Assembly: GCA_024636575.1 (NCBI GenBank)
Contig: JAGXGU010000037.1
Location: 1-19,238 of the forward strand
DNA from: Altererythrobacter sp.
GTDB taxonomy: Bacteria; Pseudomonadota; Alphaproteobacteria; Sphingomonadales; Sphingomonadaceae
Direction of reading: 5' to 3'
Length of the DNA: 19,238 nucleotides
The notes under the pieces were generated by a model that saw only the letters and a list, made by a program, of their open reading frames with translations, had not been told where the DNA came from and did no database searches. Shown here piece by piece: positions 7,938-15,693 of the stretch. Made by a program: the position numbers and the translations under genes. The stretch's first letter is position 1; each line of letters begins with the position of its first letter.

Positions 7938-8618
7938 TCAAATTGGTAATGTGGTCGCGGTGAACGGACCAGTTAACGATTCCATGCCGAGCGAGGCGAT
8001 CGTGGGGACGACAATATCCGCCGCGCTCAATTCCATTGGATCGCCGATCCCGATGGCGCGCATTCCGGCGCCCTTGATCGCGGCAACCCCTGCGCGCGCA
8101 TCCTCTACCCCGACGCAGCGTGACGGATCGCAGCCCAGCGTTCTGGCAGTGGTGAGGAAGATTTCCGGATCGGGTTTGCCGCGCTCGATTGTGGCAGCGT
8201 CGGTAACGCAATCAAACAGCCCCTCGATCCCCAGCGCACGGATAACGTCGCGCGCGTTTCGGCTGGCCGAGGCCAGACCGATCCGGAGGCCTGCGGCGAG
8301 GCACGCTTCGAGGCATTCGCGCGCACCTGGAAACAGATCCGCTGGCGAATAATGTGCAATCGCCTCGCGGTAATAGCCGTTTTTGCGGGCCATCATTGCG
8401 CTGCGAGCGTCTTCGTTTGTTTGCACTCCCGCCGCATCGAGGATCAGGGTCAGCGAAGCAGCCCGGTCGACACCTTTGAGCTGGGCGTTTAGCGGTCGGT
8501 CGAATGGCAGGCCTTCCTCGTCACACAGCCGCTTCCATGCCTGGAAATGCGCCTCGGCTGTGTCCGTCAGCACCCCGTCGAGATCAAAGATCACGGCATC
8601 GACCTGCGGCCGCGGCAT
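7938..8618 (-). CDS. pgmB: Beta-phosphoglucomutase (HAD superfamily)
   Basis: A 226-aa enzyme that converts beta-glucose-1-phosphate, the product of inverting GH65 phosphorylases, to glucose-6-phosphate in the cytoplasm. HAD motif I is FDLDGVLTDT with nucleophile and acid/base Asp. TDTAEAHFQAWK and LKGVDR are hallmarks of beta-phosphoglucomutase cap domains. SASRNA (motif II region), GKPDPEIF (motif III) and GVEDARAGV (motif IV) follow. The reading frame continues upstream into the GH65 remnant without a stop, so the product may be a C-terminal domain of a fusion. An internal ATG at 8618 has AAGGGTGA eight nt upstream, a good site for separate translation, and I chose this as the start. If the GH65 part is dead, this domain could still be made on its own. 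Confidence 0.87.
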   Translation of the reverse strand: MPRPQVDAVIFDLDGVLTDTAEAHFQAWKRLCDEEGLPFDRPLNAQLKGVDRAASLTLILDAAGVQTNEDARSAMMARKNGYYREAIAHYSPADLFPGARECLEACLAAGLRIGLASASRNARDVIRALGIEGLFDCVTDAATIERGKPDPEIFLTTARTLGCDPSRCVGVEDARAGVAAIKGAGMRAIGIGDPMELSAADIVVPTIASLGMESLTGPFTATTLPI

Positions 8619-9731
8619 CGTGAATTCACCCTTGTCCAGGGTTATAACGCGCCCGTGATCGAACAGGGTCAGTGGTGGCCCTTCGCAAAGCCGATAATTT
8701 GCACCTGCGGCATTGACGGTGATTTCCACCAGCGATCCGCGCCAGTGCAGACGCAAACGGTACGATTGCCATTCCGCCGGGCACCTTGGCCGCAGATGCA
8801 ATTGTCCGCCGATAACCCGCAACCCGCCCCAACCCATCGCCAGGGCCGACCAGCTGCCAGCCATAGCGGCCATGTGTACCCCGTGGTGGCTGTTGCCGTG
8901 GCGATCCTCCAGATCGACCAGCGCGGCCTCGCGGTGGAAAGCCAGCGCCTCCGCGTCATCGCCGGTTTCTGCCGTCAGGATGGCGAAGGCAGTGGCCGAA
9001 AGCGTGGAATCATGCGTAGTCAGCGGTGCGTAATAGGCGAGATCGCGGCGCTTGATCGCCAGCGGGACGGTTTCCCCCACCAGGCTCAACGCCTGGATTA
9101 CATCGCCCTGCTTGCACAGGCGGTGACGAAACAACAGTAACGGGTGGTGGTGCAGTAGCAGCGGAAATCGGTCTGCCGGAACGTCGGCAAGGGCGAATGC
9201 GGGCTTGTCGAGAAAACTGTCATCCTGCGGGTGCACACCCAGCTGCGGATCGGTTGGCAGCCACATGGCAGCGGCAGCGGCCCGCCATTGCTCGATTTCC
9301 TGCTCCGACAGCGCAATCCGGCGCTTCAGCTGCTCGAACATCTCCGGGCAATCATGCGCCATGTCCCCGGCCAGATCGGCGGCAAAGTCAAGGTGCCTGC
9401 GCGCCATCGCGTTGGTGTAGAAATCATTATCCACCAGTCCGGTATATTCATCGGGGCCGGTCACCCCGTGGATAGTGAAGGCCCCGCCGCGCCGTGGGTT
9501 GAAATGGCCAATTTCCAGCCAGATGCGCGCGGTTTCAAACAGCATTTCCGCAGCATCGCGAACCAGCGCCTCGTCGCCCGTCACCGCGCGGTACATGCTC
9601 AATGCATAGGCAATATCCGCATTGATATGATATTGCGCCGCGCCGGTGGGATAATGCGCCGAACACTCATCCCCGCCAATTGTGCGCCAGGGATACAGCG
9701 CACCATTGCGGTGCCCCAAGGAGAAGCCCAA
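8619..9731 (-). pseudogene. GH65 glycoside phosphorylase, N-terminal half missing
   Basis: Family GH65 enzymes (maltose, trehalose or kojibiose phosphorylases) split alpha-glucosides with phosphate, usually over about 650-780 aa. Recognisable homology begins at LGFSLGHRNGALYPW near 9731 and continues through WRTIGGDECSAHYPTG, HINADIAYAL, HGVTGPDEYTG (catalytic-acid Glu in DEY), LTTHDSTLSA and the C-terminal MAAMAGSW region: about 370 aa. The N-terminal beta-sandwich domain and the first barrel helices are absent from all frames upstream that I checked. The frame stays open to 10019, but that part is unrelated and overlaps a MarR-like gene on the other strand. It runs in frame into beta-phosphoglucomutase, so fusion proteins exist on paper. 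Loss of half the fold makes activity unlikely. The specific sugar cannot be named. Confidence 0.75.
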
Positions 9732-9912
9732 CCGCGGCGAACCTGCTCGCCGCAGCACCACGCCGACTAGCCAATCCTGCTGGTTGAGCAATTGGTTCGA
9801 TCCTAGGGCTGGTAAGTCCAACACGTAGCGCTCCTGAACCTTACGAACTGCTAGCCCGCGCCGCTGGCGGTATGGAACACCAACAGACGTCAGTTTTGGT
9901 TGAAGCTGCTCC

Positions 9913-10293
9913 GTGACGACCGCAGAATTGGCAATCGTCGTGATGCCGGGCCGCATCAGGCGGCGGAGCTTCCCCCGGCTCTCCTGGTACGACGCGCTTC
10001 TGGAGCTGAATCGCGCCAAACCCGAGGGCCTGCGACCCTTTCAGCTTCAGCAGCGGATGCTGCTGGCGCAATACAACCTGTCCCGACTGACCGACAGGCT
10101 GAAGAAGGCTGGCTACATCATGCGCGAGGACTGTGCGGACGACGGTCGCGGACAGGTGCTCAAAGTCACCGAAGAAGGATGTGCACTGCTGCGAAGCATG
10201 TGGCCGGTCTACCGGCCCTCCATCGCGACTCATTTCGCGAACAAACTCGACACGGAGGAGACGACGACGCTGGCGCTGATGAAGTTGCGCTGA
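9913..10293 (+). CDS. MarR-family regulator, probably 5'-damaged
   Basis: The frame from a GTG at 9913 gives 126 aa with a MarR winged helix: LSWYDALLELNRA, then a recognition region (LLAQYNLSRLTDRLKKAGYI) and a wing with DDGRGQVLKVTEEG, then C-terminal helices. These proteins are dimeric repressors that bind small molecules. The first 15-20 residues (ELAIVVMPGRI) do not look like the usual MarR first helix. A stretch that does, QFWLKLLRDDRRIGN, is encoded in another frame at 9891-9935, and the nearest ATG (9872) is in the third frame. A small indel near 9935-9950 would join them, so this is probably a frameshifted or decayed gene. No good ribosome binding site precedes the GTG. It sits between the broken GH65 end and the gene-poor stretch next to glmS. 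Confidence 0.6.
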   Translation: MTTAELAIVVMPGRIRRRSFPRLSWYDALLELNRAKPEGLRPFQLQQRMLLAQYNLSRLTDRLKKAGYIMREDCADDGRGQVLKVTEEGCALLRSMWPVYRPSIATHFANKLDTEETTTLALMKLR

Positions 10294-10847
10294 AGGTAAG
10301 GTCATGAAGTCTGCAGCTGCCAACGGCGGTAGCGACATCTCATGGCGGCTATCTGCAAGTTACGCCCCGAAACCGGCTGTGCCGAATATCCGACTACTTG
10401 GCCGTCCGGGAGCAGATTTCCGCCAACATGAACGAATGGCGGCTTAGCCCATTGCTTCCCCGAAAGGCGATTTACCGGTCATCCGACATTTCAGCCACGT
10501 CGTACGAGCTCATTCGATGTCCGCTTTCATGAAGCTGTTGGCGGAGCTTTTACGTCCGAGTTCGGGGCGCAATGCTGACAGGAGTGGTCGCCACCGCAAT
10601 GTCCGCTAACCTCTTCGCGCTCCTGGAAGGAGACATTCCGGTTCGTCCAACGAAGCGGACATTTCCCCGCATCGATTTGATGTCTGCTAGAAGGCGATCC
10701 GCGGCAAAGCCTCAATGACCGACATGGGGAGCTTTGCAGACCTCTCATTCTCCCATTTTTCGCTGAAATTTTAGACCTACCGACCAGCCCAGGCTGTTCG
10801 TCAAATTGATGCGTTGCTTAGAAATGGATCGAAATGATGTAGCCCAA
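10294..10847. other. Gene-free stretch with repeated ATGTCCGCT-like words
   Basis: No reading frame here looks like a protein. The stretch has several copies of one short word in both orientations: ATGTCCGCTTTC at 10517, AATGTCCGCT at 10598, AGCGGACATT at 10654, and weaker forms CCGACATT at 10483, GACATTCCG at 10632 and ATGTCTGCT at 10680. It lies between the MarR-like gene and the transposon-end repeats, so it may be decayed cargo of a mobile element. Its origin was not recognised. Confidence 0.5.
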
Positions 10848-10904
10848 AAAATGAAACGTCTTTATTAAATCGACAAGACTTTATTAAAGCGACATCACTT
10901 TATT
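10848..10904 (-). repeat. Three tandem 19-bp repeats, candidate TnsB-type binding sites
   Basis: On the minus strand, copy 1 (10886-10904) is AATAAAGTGATGTCGCTTT, copy 2 (10867-10885) is AATAAAGTCTTGTCGATTT and copy 3 (10848-10866) is AATAAAGACGTTTCATTTT. All begin AATAAAG and share a T-rich 3' end; copies 1 and 2 differ at four positions. The head-to-tail array and AATAAAG core resemble the transposase-binding sites of the Tn7 right end. Confidence 0.8.
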
Positions 10905-10915
10905 CCAACTCCACA
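10848..10915 (-). mobile_element. Tn7-like transposon right-end relic at attTn7
   Basis: Read on the minus strand away from glmS, the sequence begins TGTGG at 10915, and the first AATAAAGT starts at element position 12. As I recall the Tn7 right end (TGTGG, then AATAAAGT at position 12), both the terminal bases and the offset match. The terminus is 19 bp past the glmS stop codon, the side and distance where Tn7-family elements insert, with the right end toward glmS. Tandem 19-bp repeats follow. No tnsA-E gene, no opposite end and no flanking 5-bp duplication (candidate CTTTG) were found in the window. It is therefore called a relic, unless the rest lies beyond the left edge. Confidence 0.65.
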
Positions 10916-10934
10916 CAAAGAGACACGCCCCCCG

Positions 10935-10985
10935 CTATTCTACTGTCACGGATTTCGCCAGATTGCGGGGTTGGTCGACATCGGT
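10935..10985 (-). other. attTn7 recognition region (glmS 3' end)
   Basis: Codons for VDQPRNLAKSVTVE at the end of glmS correspond to the segment bound by the TnsD targeting protein in Tn7 systems. It is intact, and the predicted insertion point downstream is occupied by a Tn7-like end at 10915. The assignment rests on family knowledge and position. Confidence 0.6.
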
Positions 10986-12758
10986 GCCTTTGACGCAGGC
11001 GGTGTGATAGGCGAGCAGTTGCACAGGCACGGCATAGACCAGCGGCGCGATCAGGGGATGGACGCGGGGCATTTCGATGGTGGCCAGGCAACCCTCGCCC
11101 GCTTCGGCCAGGCCCTCGCGGTCGGAAATAAGTACAATCTGGCCGCCGCGGGCGCGCACTTCTTCCATGTTTGACACGGTCTTTTCAAACAGCGGGCCAG
11201 ACGGAGCGAGCACGATTACCGGCACCGCTTCATCGATCAGCGCGATCGGCCCATGCTTCATTTCGCCCGAAGCATAACCTTCGGCATGGATATAGCTGAT
11301 TTCCTTAAGCTTTAGCGCGCCTTCCAGCGCCAGCGGATAATCCGGCCCGCGCCCGAGATACAGCACATCACGCGCCGGCGCGATCAGCGGCGCCATCGCC
11401 GCGATATCATCATCATGATCCAGCGCAGCGTTGAGCGCGGCGGGGGCTTCAAGCAGATGCTTGACCACTTCCTGCTCCTCCGCCGGGTCCATCCGGCCCT
11501 TCTTTACCGCCAGATGCGCCGCCAAAGCGGCCAGCACTGCCAATTGGCAGGTAAACGCCTTGGTCGAGGCAACCCCGATTTCAGGTCCGGCGTGGGTGGG
11601 GAGCAGCAAATCCGCCTCGCGCGCCATCGAACTGGTGGGCACATTTACGACCACGGCAATTGTCTGGCCCGCAGCCTTGCAATGGCGCAGCGCGGCAAGC
11701 GTATCGGCGGTTTCCCCTGATTGCGAAATGAACAGCGACAACCCGCCATCTTCCAGCACCGGATCGCGGTAACGAAATTCGCTGGCGACATCGATATCCA
11801 CCGGAACCCGGGCGAATTGTTCGAACCAATATTTGGCCACCATCCCGGCATAATAGGATGTGCCGCACGCAACGATAGTGATGCGCTTGATCGCCGAAAG
11901 ATCGAAATCCATCTGCGGCAAGGCAACGCTGTTGTCCGATTGGCGGATATAGCTCTTCAGCGTCTGAGCGACGACGGTCGGCTGCTCGAAAATCTCCTTC
12001 TGCATGAAATGGCGGTAATTGCCTTTCTCGACCGCCGCAGCCGATGCGCCGGAAGTGGTGATTTCACGCTCTACTTCGGCGTTTTCTTCATCGAAGATCG
12101 TGGCGCTTGTCCGGGTGATGACCACCCAGTCGCCTTCTTCCAGATAGGCTATTTTCTGGGTCAGCGATGCCAGTGCCAAGGCATCGGAACCGAGGAACAT
12201 TTCTCCCTCGCCATATCCCACGACCAGCGGCGAACCGCGCCGCGCGCCAATCAGCATGTCGGGATGTTCGCGGAATGTGATCGCCAGCGCAAAGGCCCCG
12301 CGCAGCCGCGGCAGCACGGTTTTCACCGCTTCCTGCGGGCTGGCTCCGGCCTCTACCTCGGCCGAAATCAGGTGGGCGACCACTTCGCTGTCCGTATCGC
12401 TTTCAAGTGTGCGGCCAGCGGCCAGCAATTCATCACGAAGCGGCCGGAAATTCTCGATGATCCCGTTATGCACCAACGCAACCAGCGGGGTCGCGTGGGG
12501 ATGCGCATTATGCGTGGTCGGCGCGCCGTGTGAGGCCCAGCGGGTATGGGCGATGCCGATCGATCCCGGCGCGGGGTTTTCCGCCAGTTCCGCGACCAAG
12601 TTGTTCAGCTTGCCCTGCGCACGGCGGCGGACCAGCACGCCATCTTCAATGGTGCAGACCCCGGCGCTGTCATAACCGCGATATTCCATCCGGCGCAGAC
12701 CGTCGATCAGCCGGCCCGAAACACCCTGACCGCTGACGATACCGATAATTCCACACAT
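10935..12758 (-). CDS. glmS: Glutamine--fructose-6-phosphate aminotransferase (isomerizing)
   Basis: A 607-aa cytoplasmic enzyme making glucosamine-6-phosphate from fructose-6-phosphate and glutamine, the first step toward UDP-GlcNAc for peptidoglycan and LPS. The N-terminal glutaminase domain starts MCGIIGIV with nucleophile Cys2 (after Met removal, Cys1), with HTRWASHG near residue 72. Two SIS domains follow: CGTSYYAG and SQSGETADT in the first, GRGPDYPLALEGALKLKE in the second. The C-terminus PRNLAKSVTVE is the highly conserved end whose codons form the Tn7 target site. Length is normal and the frame intact. Just past the stop lies a Tn7-like transposon end. The ribosome binding site is weak (GAGAGA about 12 nt before the ATG). 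The convergent or downstream partner on this strand has been replaced by element debris. Confidence 0.98.
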   Translation of the reverse strand: MCGIIGIVSGQGVSGRLIDGLRRMEYRGYDSAGVCTIEDGVLVRRRAQGKLNNLVAELAENPAPGSIGIAHTRWASHGAPTTHNAHPHATPLVALVHNGIIENFRPLRDELLAAGRTLESDTDSEVVAHLISAEVEAGASPQEAVKTVLPRLRGAFALAITFREHPDMLIGARRGSPLVVGYGEGEMFLGSDALALASLTQKIAYLEEGDWVVITRTSATIFDEENAEVEREITTSGASAAAVEKGNYRHFMQKEIFEQPTVVAQTLKSYIRQSDNSVALPQMDFDLSAIKRITIVACGTSYYAGMVAKYWFEQFARVPVDIDVASEFRYRDPVLEDGGLSLFISQSGETADTLAALRHCKAAGQTIAVVVNVPTSSMAREADLLLPTHAGPEIGVASTKAFTCQLAVLAALAAHLAVKKGRMDPAEEQEVVKHLLEAPAALNAALDHDDDIAAMAPLIAPARDVLYLGRGPDYPLALEGALKLKEISYIHAEGYASGEMKHGPIALIDEAVPVIVLAPSGPLFEKTVSNMEEVRARGGQIVLISDREGLAEAGEGCLATIEMPRVHPLIAPLVYAVPVQLLAYHTACVKGTDVDQPRNLAKSVTVE

Positions 12759-12869
12759 ATAAGGCTGTTCTCTCGTTAGGATTGACCGGAAAAGCTGGTG
12801 CCGGAGGAGGCAGGTACTGATGTGCCCTAGCAGATAAAGTTTGACCCGGGATTTACCAAATTTGTCTGT

Positions 12870-13763
12870 TCAGGAAATTTTTTGGCGCCCCGTGCTCCAC
12901 AAGAACAGTCCGGCAGCGATAATTACAGCCGATCCCAGCATGGTCATCACATCAGGTTTATCACCAAACACCAACCAGCCAAGGGATATCGCCACGAGCA
13001 GCTGGACATAGGTCGTCGGTGCGATTGTGGCCGCCCCGGCGCGGGTCGTACCGAGATAGACCAGCCAATGCGCAATACTGGCCGTGACCGCCACAATCGC
13101 GCAGCGGGCGATCACTGTCCAGTCGGGCCAACTGACAGCAAATCTTTCAGCTCCGCTGATGCTGCCAAGGATTGCGCATAGGACCAATATCGGTGCTGCA
13201 CCTGCCGCCACAAACACCTGCATCGACAGCGAACTGCCCTGCCCCGCCACGGCCCGGTTGGCCAGCATCATCAGGCTGAATGCCAATGCCGATCCCATTG
13301 GCAGCAAAGCGATCAGCCCTATTTCCGACAAATTCGGCCGGAGGACAAATATTACACCGGCGAAGGCAATAAAAGATGCGATCCATGTGGCCGGGCGAAC
13401 CCGTTCCTTGAGCAATGGGCCGCTGAGCAATGCGGTGAAGATTGGCGCGATGAATACCAGCGCCGTCGCTTCTGCCAGCGGCATGACGAAAATCGCGGCA
13501 AAGAAACACATTGTGGCAACTGCCAGGCACAGTCCCCGCCCTGCCTGCAACCACGGGCTTTGGGGCCGGAAAGCGGCCCTTCCTTCCCTGATCAAAAGGA
13601 TCACGGACAGGCCGAGCGCCCCAATCGTGAATCGCAGCGCGGCCACCGCCAATGGCGACCATTCGCCTGCAATTGTCTTGATTAACGCATCACCGCATGA
13701 AAGAATCACGAAACCTGCGAGCGCGAAGGCGATGCCGTCGCGGCTATTGCTTTGGCTTGTCAC
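12870..13763 (-). CDS. EamA/DMT-family inner-membrane transporter
   Basis: A 297-aa protein with ten predicted membrane helices in two EamA repeats (first from about residue 10, second from about 150), typical of drug/metabolite exporters. MPLAEATALVFIAPIF in helix 3-4 and the closing GSAVIIAAG are characteristic. I chose a GTG at 13763 with GGGA upstream, because the protein family normally starts at this point; the open frame extends to 14009, but its extra 82 residues are Arg/Pro-rich and unlike a transporter. The gene lies 111 bp behind the glmS start on the same strand and diverges from cpaF. A possible co-transcription into glmS cannot be excluded. The substrate is unknown. Confidence 0.88.
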   Translation of the reverse strand: MTSQSNSRDGIAFALAGFVILSCGDALIKTIAGEWSPLAVAALRFTIGALGLSVILLIREGRAAFRPQSPWLQAGRGLCLAVATMCFFAAIFVMPLAEATALVFIAPIFTALLSGPLLKERVRPATWIASFIAFAGVIFVLRPNLSEIGLIALLPMGSALAFSLMMLANRAVAGQGSSLSMQVFVAAGAAPILVLCAILGSISGAERFAVSWPDWTVIARCAIVAVTASIAHWLVYLGTTRAGAATIAPTTYVQLLVAISLGWLVFGDKPDVMTMLGSAVIIAAGLFLWSTGRQKIS

Positions 13764-14110
13764 ACAATAGTCCCGCGCAAATTGGCCACTTTGGCCGCCA
13801 TTCAGGTTAGACCACTGCCAAATCGCAAAGTCCGTCGATGAGCGTCGGCCATACCGTCGGCCAATATCGATGGACAGCCCTAAACTGCGATAGCCCCTGA
13901 AGTTTACGCGATCGCAAAGATCAGGGATGGTGTGTGCAGCCATGGGCGCATGCTGCGGTGGCTGCAAGTCACCAAGCGGACCCGGCAGGCAGCGAAAACA
14001 GGCAGTCAATCAGGATTGAAATGACGCCTATTTCAGGTGTGGCCTTTGCGACTTGTTTACCATTCTTGATTAGCACGCATAAGCCATCACCCGAATTTCA
14101 AGGAGGGTGA
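13764..14110. promoter_or_regulatory. Divergent region between EamA transporter and cpaF
   Basis: About 350 bp with no convincing gene on either strand. It should carry the promoters of the minus-strand transporter and of cpaF. It includes an AT-rich patch near 14040-14085 that could hold the cpaF promoter, but no clear -35/-10 pair was identified. A strong Shine-Dalgarno at 14100-14109 belongs to the leader ORF listed next. Confidence 0.45.
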
Positions 14111-14140
14111 ATGCGAAGTATAGACCTGTGGGGACGATAG
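14111..14140 (+). CDS. Nine-codon leader ORF before cpaF
   Basis: ATG at 14111 directly follows AAGGAGGGTGA, one of the strongest ribosome binding sites in the window. It encodes MRSIDLWGR and stops at TAG 14138-14140, one base before the cpaF ATG at 14142. cpaF itself has only a weaker GGGGA. Ribosomes terminating here could restart at cpaF, so the mini-ORF may couple or tune its translation. It is in a different frame from cpaF. Peptide function is unknown and may be irrelevant. Confidence 0.45.
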   Translation: MRSIDLWGR

Positions 14141-14141
14141 A

Positions 14142-15674
14142 ATGAGTGCATTCGGACGCAAGAACGGGCCAGCGGGCATGAATGCTGGCGGCCGTCCAGC
14201 ATTCGGGGTTGCCAAACCCATGAAGGGTGGCGACAGCGGCCACAACCGCTCTGGTGCACAGCACGCCGGGGGTGAACAGTTCCCGCCCCTGCCCGGCGAA
14301 GGCGTCGAAGTCGGCATTGGTGAAAATGCGCAACCCGCCAAGGCCGATGCCCTGACCCGTCTGGCCGACCGCGCCAACAATGTGATCGAAACGAATACCG
14401 GTGCCGGCGGGTTTGAACAAAGTGTTCACAAGATCAAGGAACAAGTGCTGCCGCGCCTGCTGGAACGGGTCGATCCCGAAGCAGCGGCTTCGCTGACCAA
14501 GGACGAATTGTCCGAGGAATTCCGCCCGATCATCCTCGAAGTATTGGCCGAGCTGAAAATCACCCTCAACCGCCGCGAACAGTTCGCGCTGGAAAAGGTA
14601 TTGATCGACGAACTGCTCGGTTTCGGCCCCCTGGAAGAATTGCTCCAGGATCCCGATATTTCGGACATCATGGTCAACGGCCCTGACCAGACTTATATCG
14701 AAAAGAAGGGCAAGCTCATGCTCGCCCCGATCCAGTTCCGCGATGAACAGCATCTGTTCCAGATTGCGCAGCGGATCGTGAACCAGGTCGGCCGCCGCGT
14801 TGACCAGACCACGCCGCTGGCCGATGCACGGCTCAAGGACGGGTCGCGTGTGAACGTGATCGTGCCGCCGCTGTCATTGCGCGGGACTGCCATCTCGATT
14901 CGTAAATTCTCCGAAAAGCCGATCACCATCGACATGCTCAAGGAATTCGGTTCCATGAGCGAAAAGATGGCTACCGCGTTAAAGGTCGCCGGGGCCAGCC
15001 GGATGAACATCGTGATTTCCGGCGGTACGGGTTCGGGCAAGACCACCATGCTCAACGCCCTGTCGAAAATGATCGATCCGGGCGAACGCGTGCTGACCAT
15101 CGAAGATGCGGCCGAACTTCGCCTGCAGCAACCGCACTGGTTGCCGCTGGAAACCCGCCCGCCCAACCTCGAAGGCCAGGGCGCCATTACCATCGGCGAT
15201 TTGGTGAAGAACGCGCTGCGTATGCGCCCTGACCGGATCATTCTGGGCGAAATTCGCGGGGCGGAATGTTTCGATCTTCTCGCCGCAATGAACACCGGCC
15301 ACGATGGTTCCATGTGTACGCTTCACGCCAACAGCCCGCGCGAATGCCTTGGCCGTATGGAAAACATGATCCTGATGGGCGATATCAAGATCCCCAAGGA
15401 AGCCATTTCACGCCAGATCGCGGAATCGGTCGATTTGATCGTTCAGGTGAAACGTCTGCGTGACGGTTCGCGCCGCACGACCAACATCACCGAAGTGATC
15501 GGGATGGAAGGCGATGTGATCGTGACGCAGGAATTGTTCAAATTCGAATATCTGGACGAGAGCGACGACGGCAAGATCATCGGCGAATATCGTGCCTCCG
15601 GCCTGCGGCCCTACACGCTGGAGAAAGCCCGCCAATACGGGTTCGACCAGGCGTTTCTGGAAGCCTGTCTGTAA
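14142..15674 (+). CDS. cpaF: CpaF-type Flp pilus assembly ATPase
   Basis: A 510-aa secretion ATPase of the type II/IV family. In tight-adherence (Tad/Flp) systems CpaF hexamers at the inner membrane power pilin assembly. A Gly-rich, low-complexity N-terminus (1-70) precedes a helical N-domain (90-260). Walker A is GGTGSGKT (294-301), the Asp box is LTIEDAAEL (318-326), Walker B is RIILGEIRG (366-373) and the His box is GHDGSMCTLHANS (386-398). All catalytic motifs are intact. ATG at 14142 follows GGGGA and a nine-codon leader ORF. The usual partners (cpaA-E, tadB, tadC, flp pilin) are absent on both sides: next comes a convergent small membrane gene. It is therefore an orphan in this window and may serve a system encoded elsewhere. 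Confidence 0.95.
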   Translation: MSAFGRKNGPAGMNAGGRPAFGVAKPMKGGDSGHNRSGAQHAGGEQFPPLPGEGVEVGIGENAQPAKADALTRLADRANNVIETNTGAGGFEQSVHKIKEQVLPRLLERVDPEAAASLTKDELSEEFRPIILEVLAELKITLNRREQFALEKVLIDELLGFGPLEELLQDPDISDIMVNGPDQTYIEKKGKLMLAPIQFRDEQHLFQIAQRIVNQVGRRVDQTTPLADARLKDGSRVNVIVPPLSLRGTAISIRKFSEKPITIDMLKEFGSMSEKMATALKVAGASRMNIVISGGTGSGKTTMLNALSKMIDPGERVLTIEDAAELRLQQPHWLPLETRPPNLEGQGAITIGDLVKNALRMRPDRIILGEIRGAECFDLLAAMNTGHDGSMCTLHANSPRECLGRMENMILMGDIKIPKEAISRQIAESVDLIVQVKRLRDGSRRTTNITEVIGMEGDVIVTQELFKFEYLDESDDGKIIGEYRASGLRPYTLEKARQYGFDQAFLEACL

Positions 15675-15693
15675 GATTTCGCACTTTGGCCGC

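Noticed and set aside
9735..10019. 5' extension of the GH65-PGM frame on the minus strand
   Set aside because: The extra 95 residues have no GH65 similarity, and most of them overlap the MarR-like gene in antisense, so the open frame is fortuitous.
9700..10847. Left end or tns genes of the putative Tn7-like element
   Set aside because: I looked for a second AATAAAG array, a plus-strand TGTGG terminus and transposase-like frames here and found none.
10848..10904. Tandem 19-bp repeats as plasmid replication iterons or a CRISPR array
   Set aside because: There is no rep or cas gene, copies abut without spacers, and the position just past glmS with a TGTGG terminus fits a Tn7-type end much better.
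14070..14753. 227-aa open frame on the minus strand
   Set aside because: Antisense to the start of cpaF, which has family motifs; the minus-strand product looks like no known protein.
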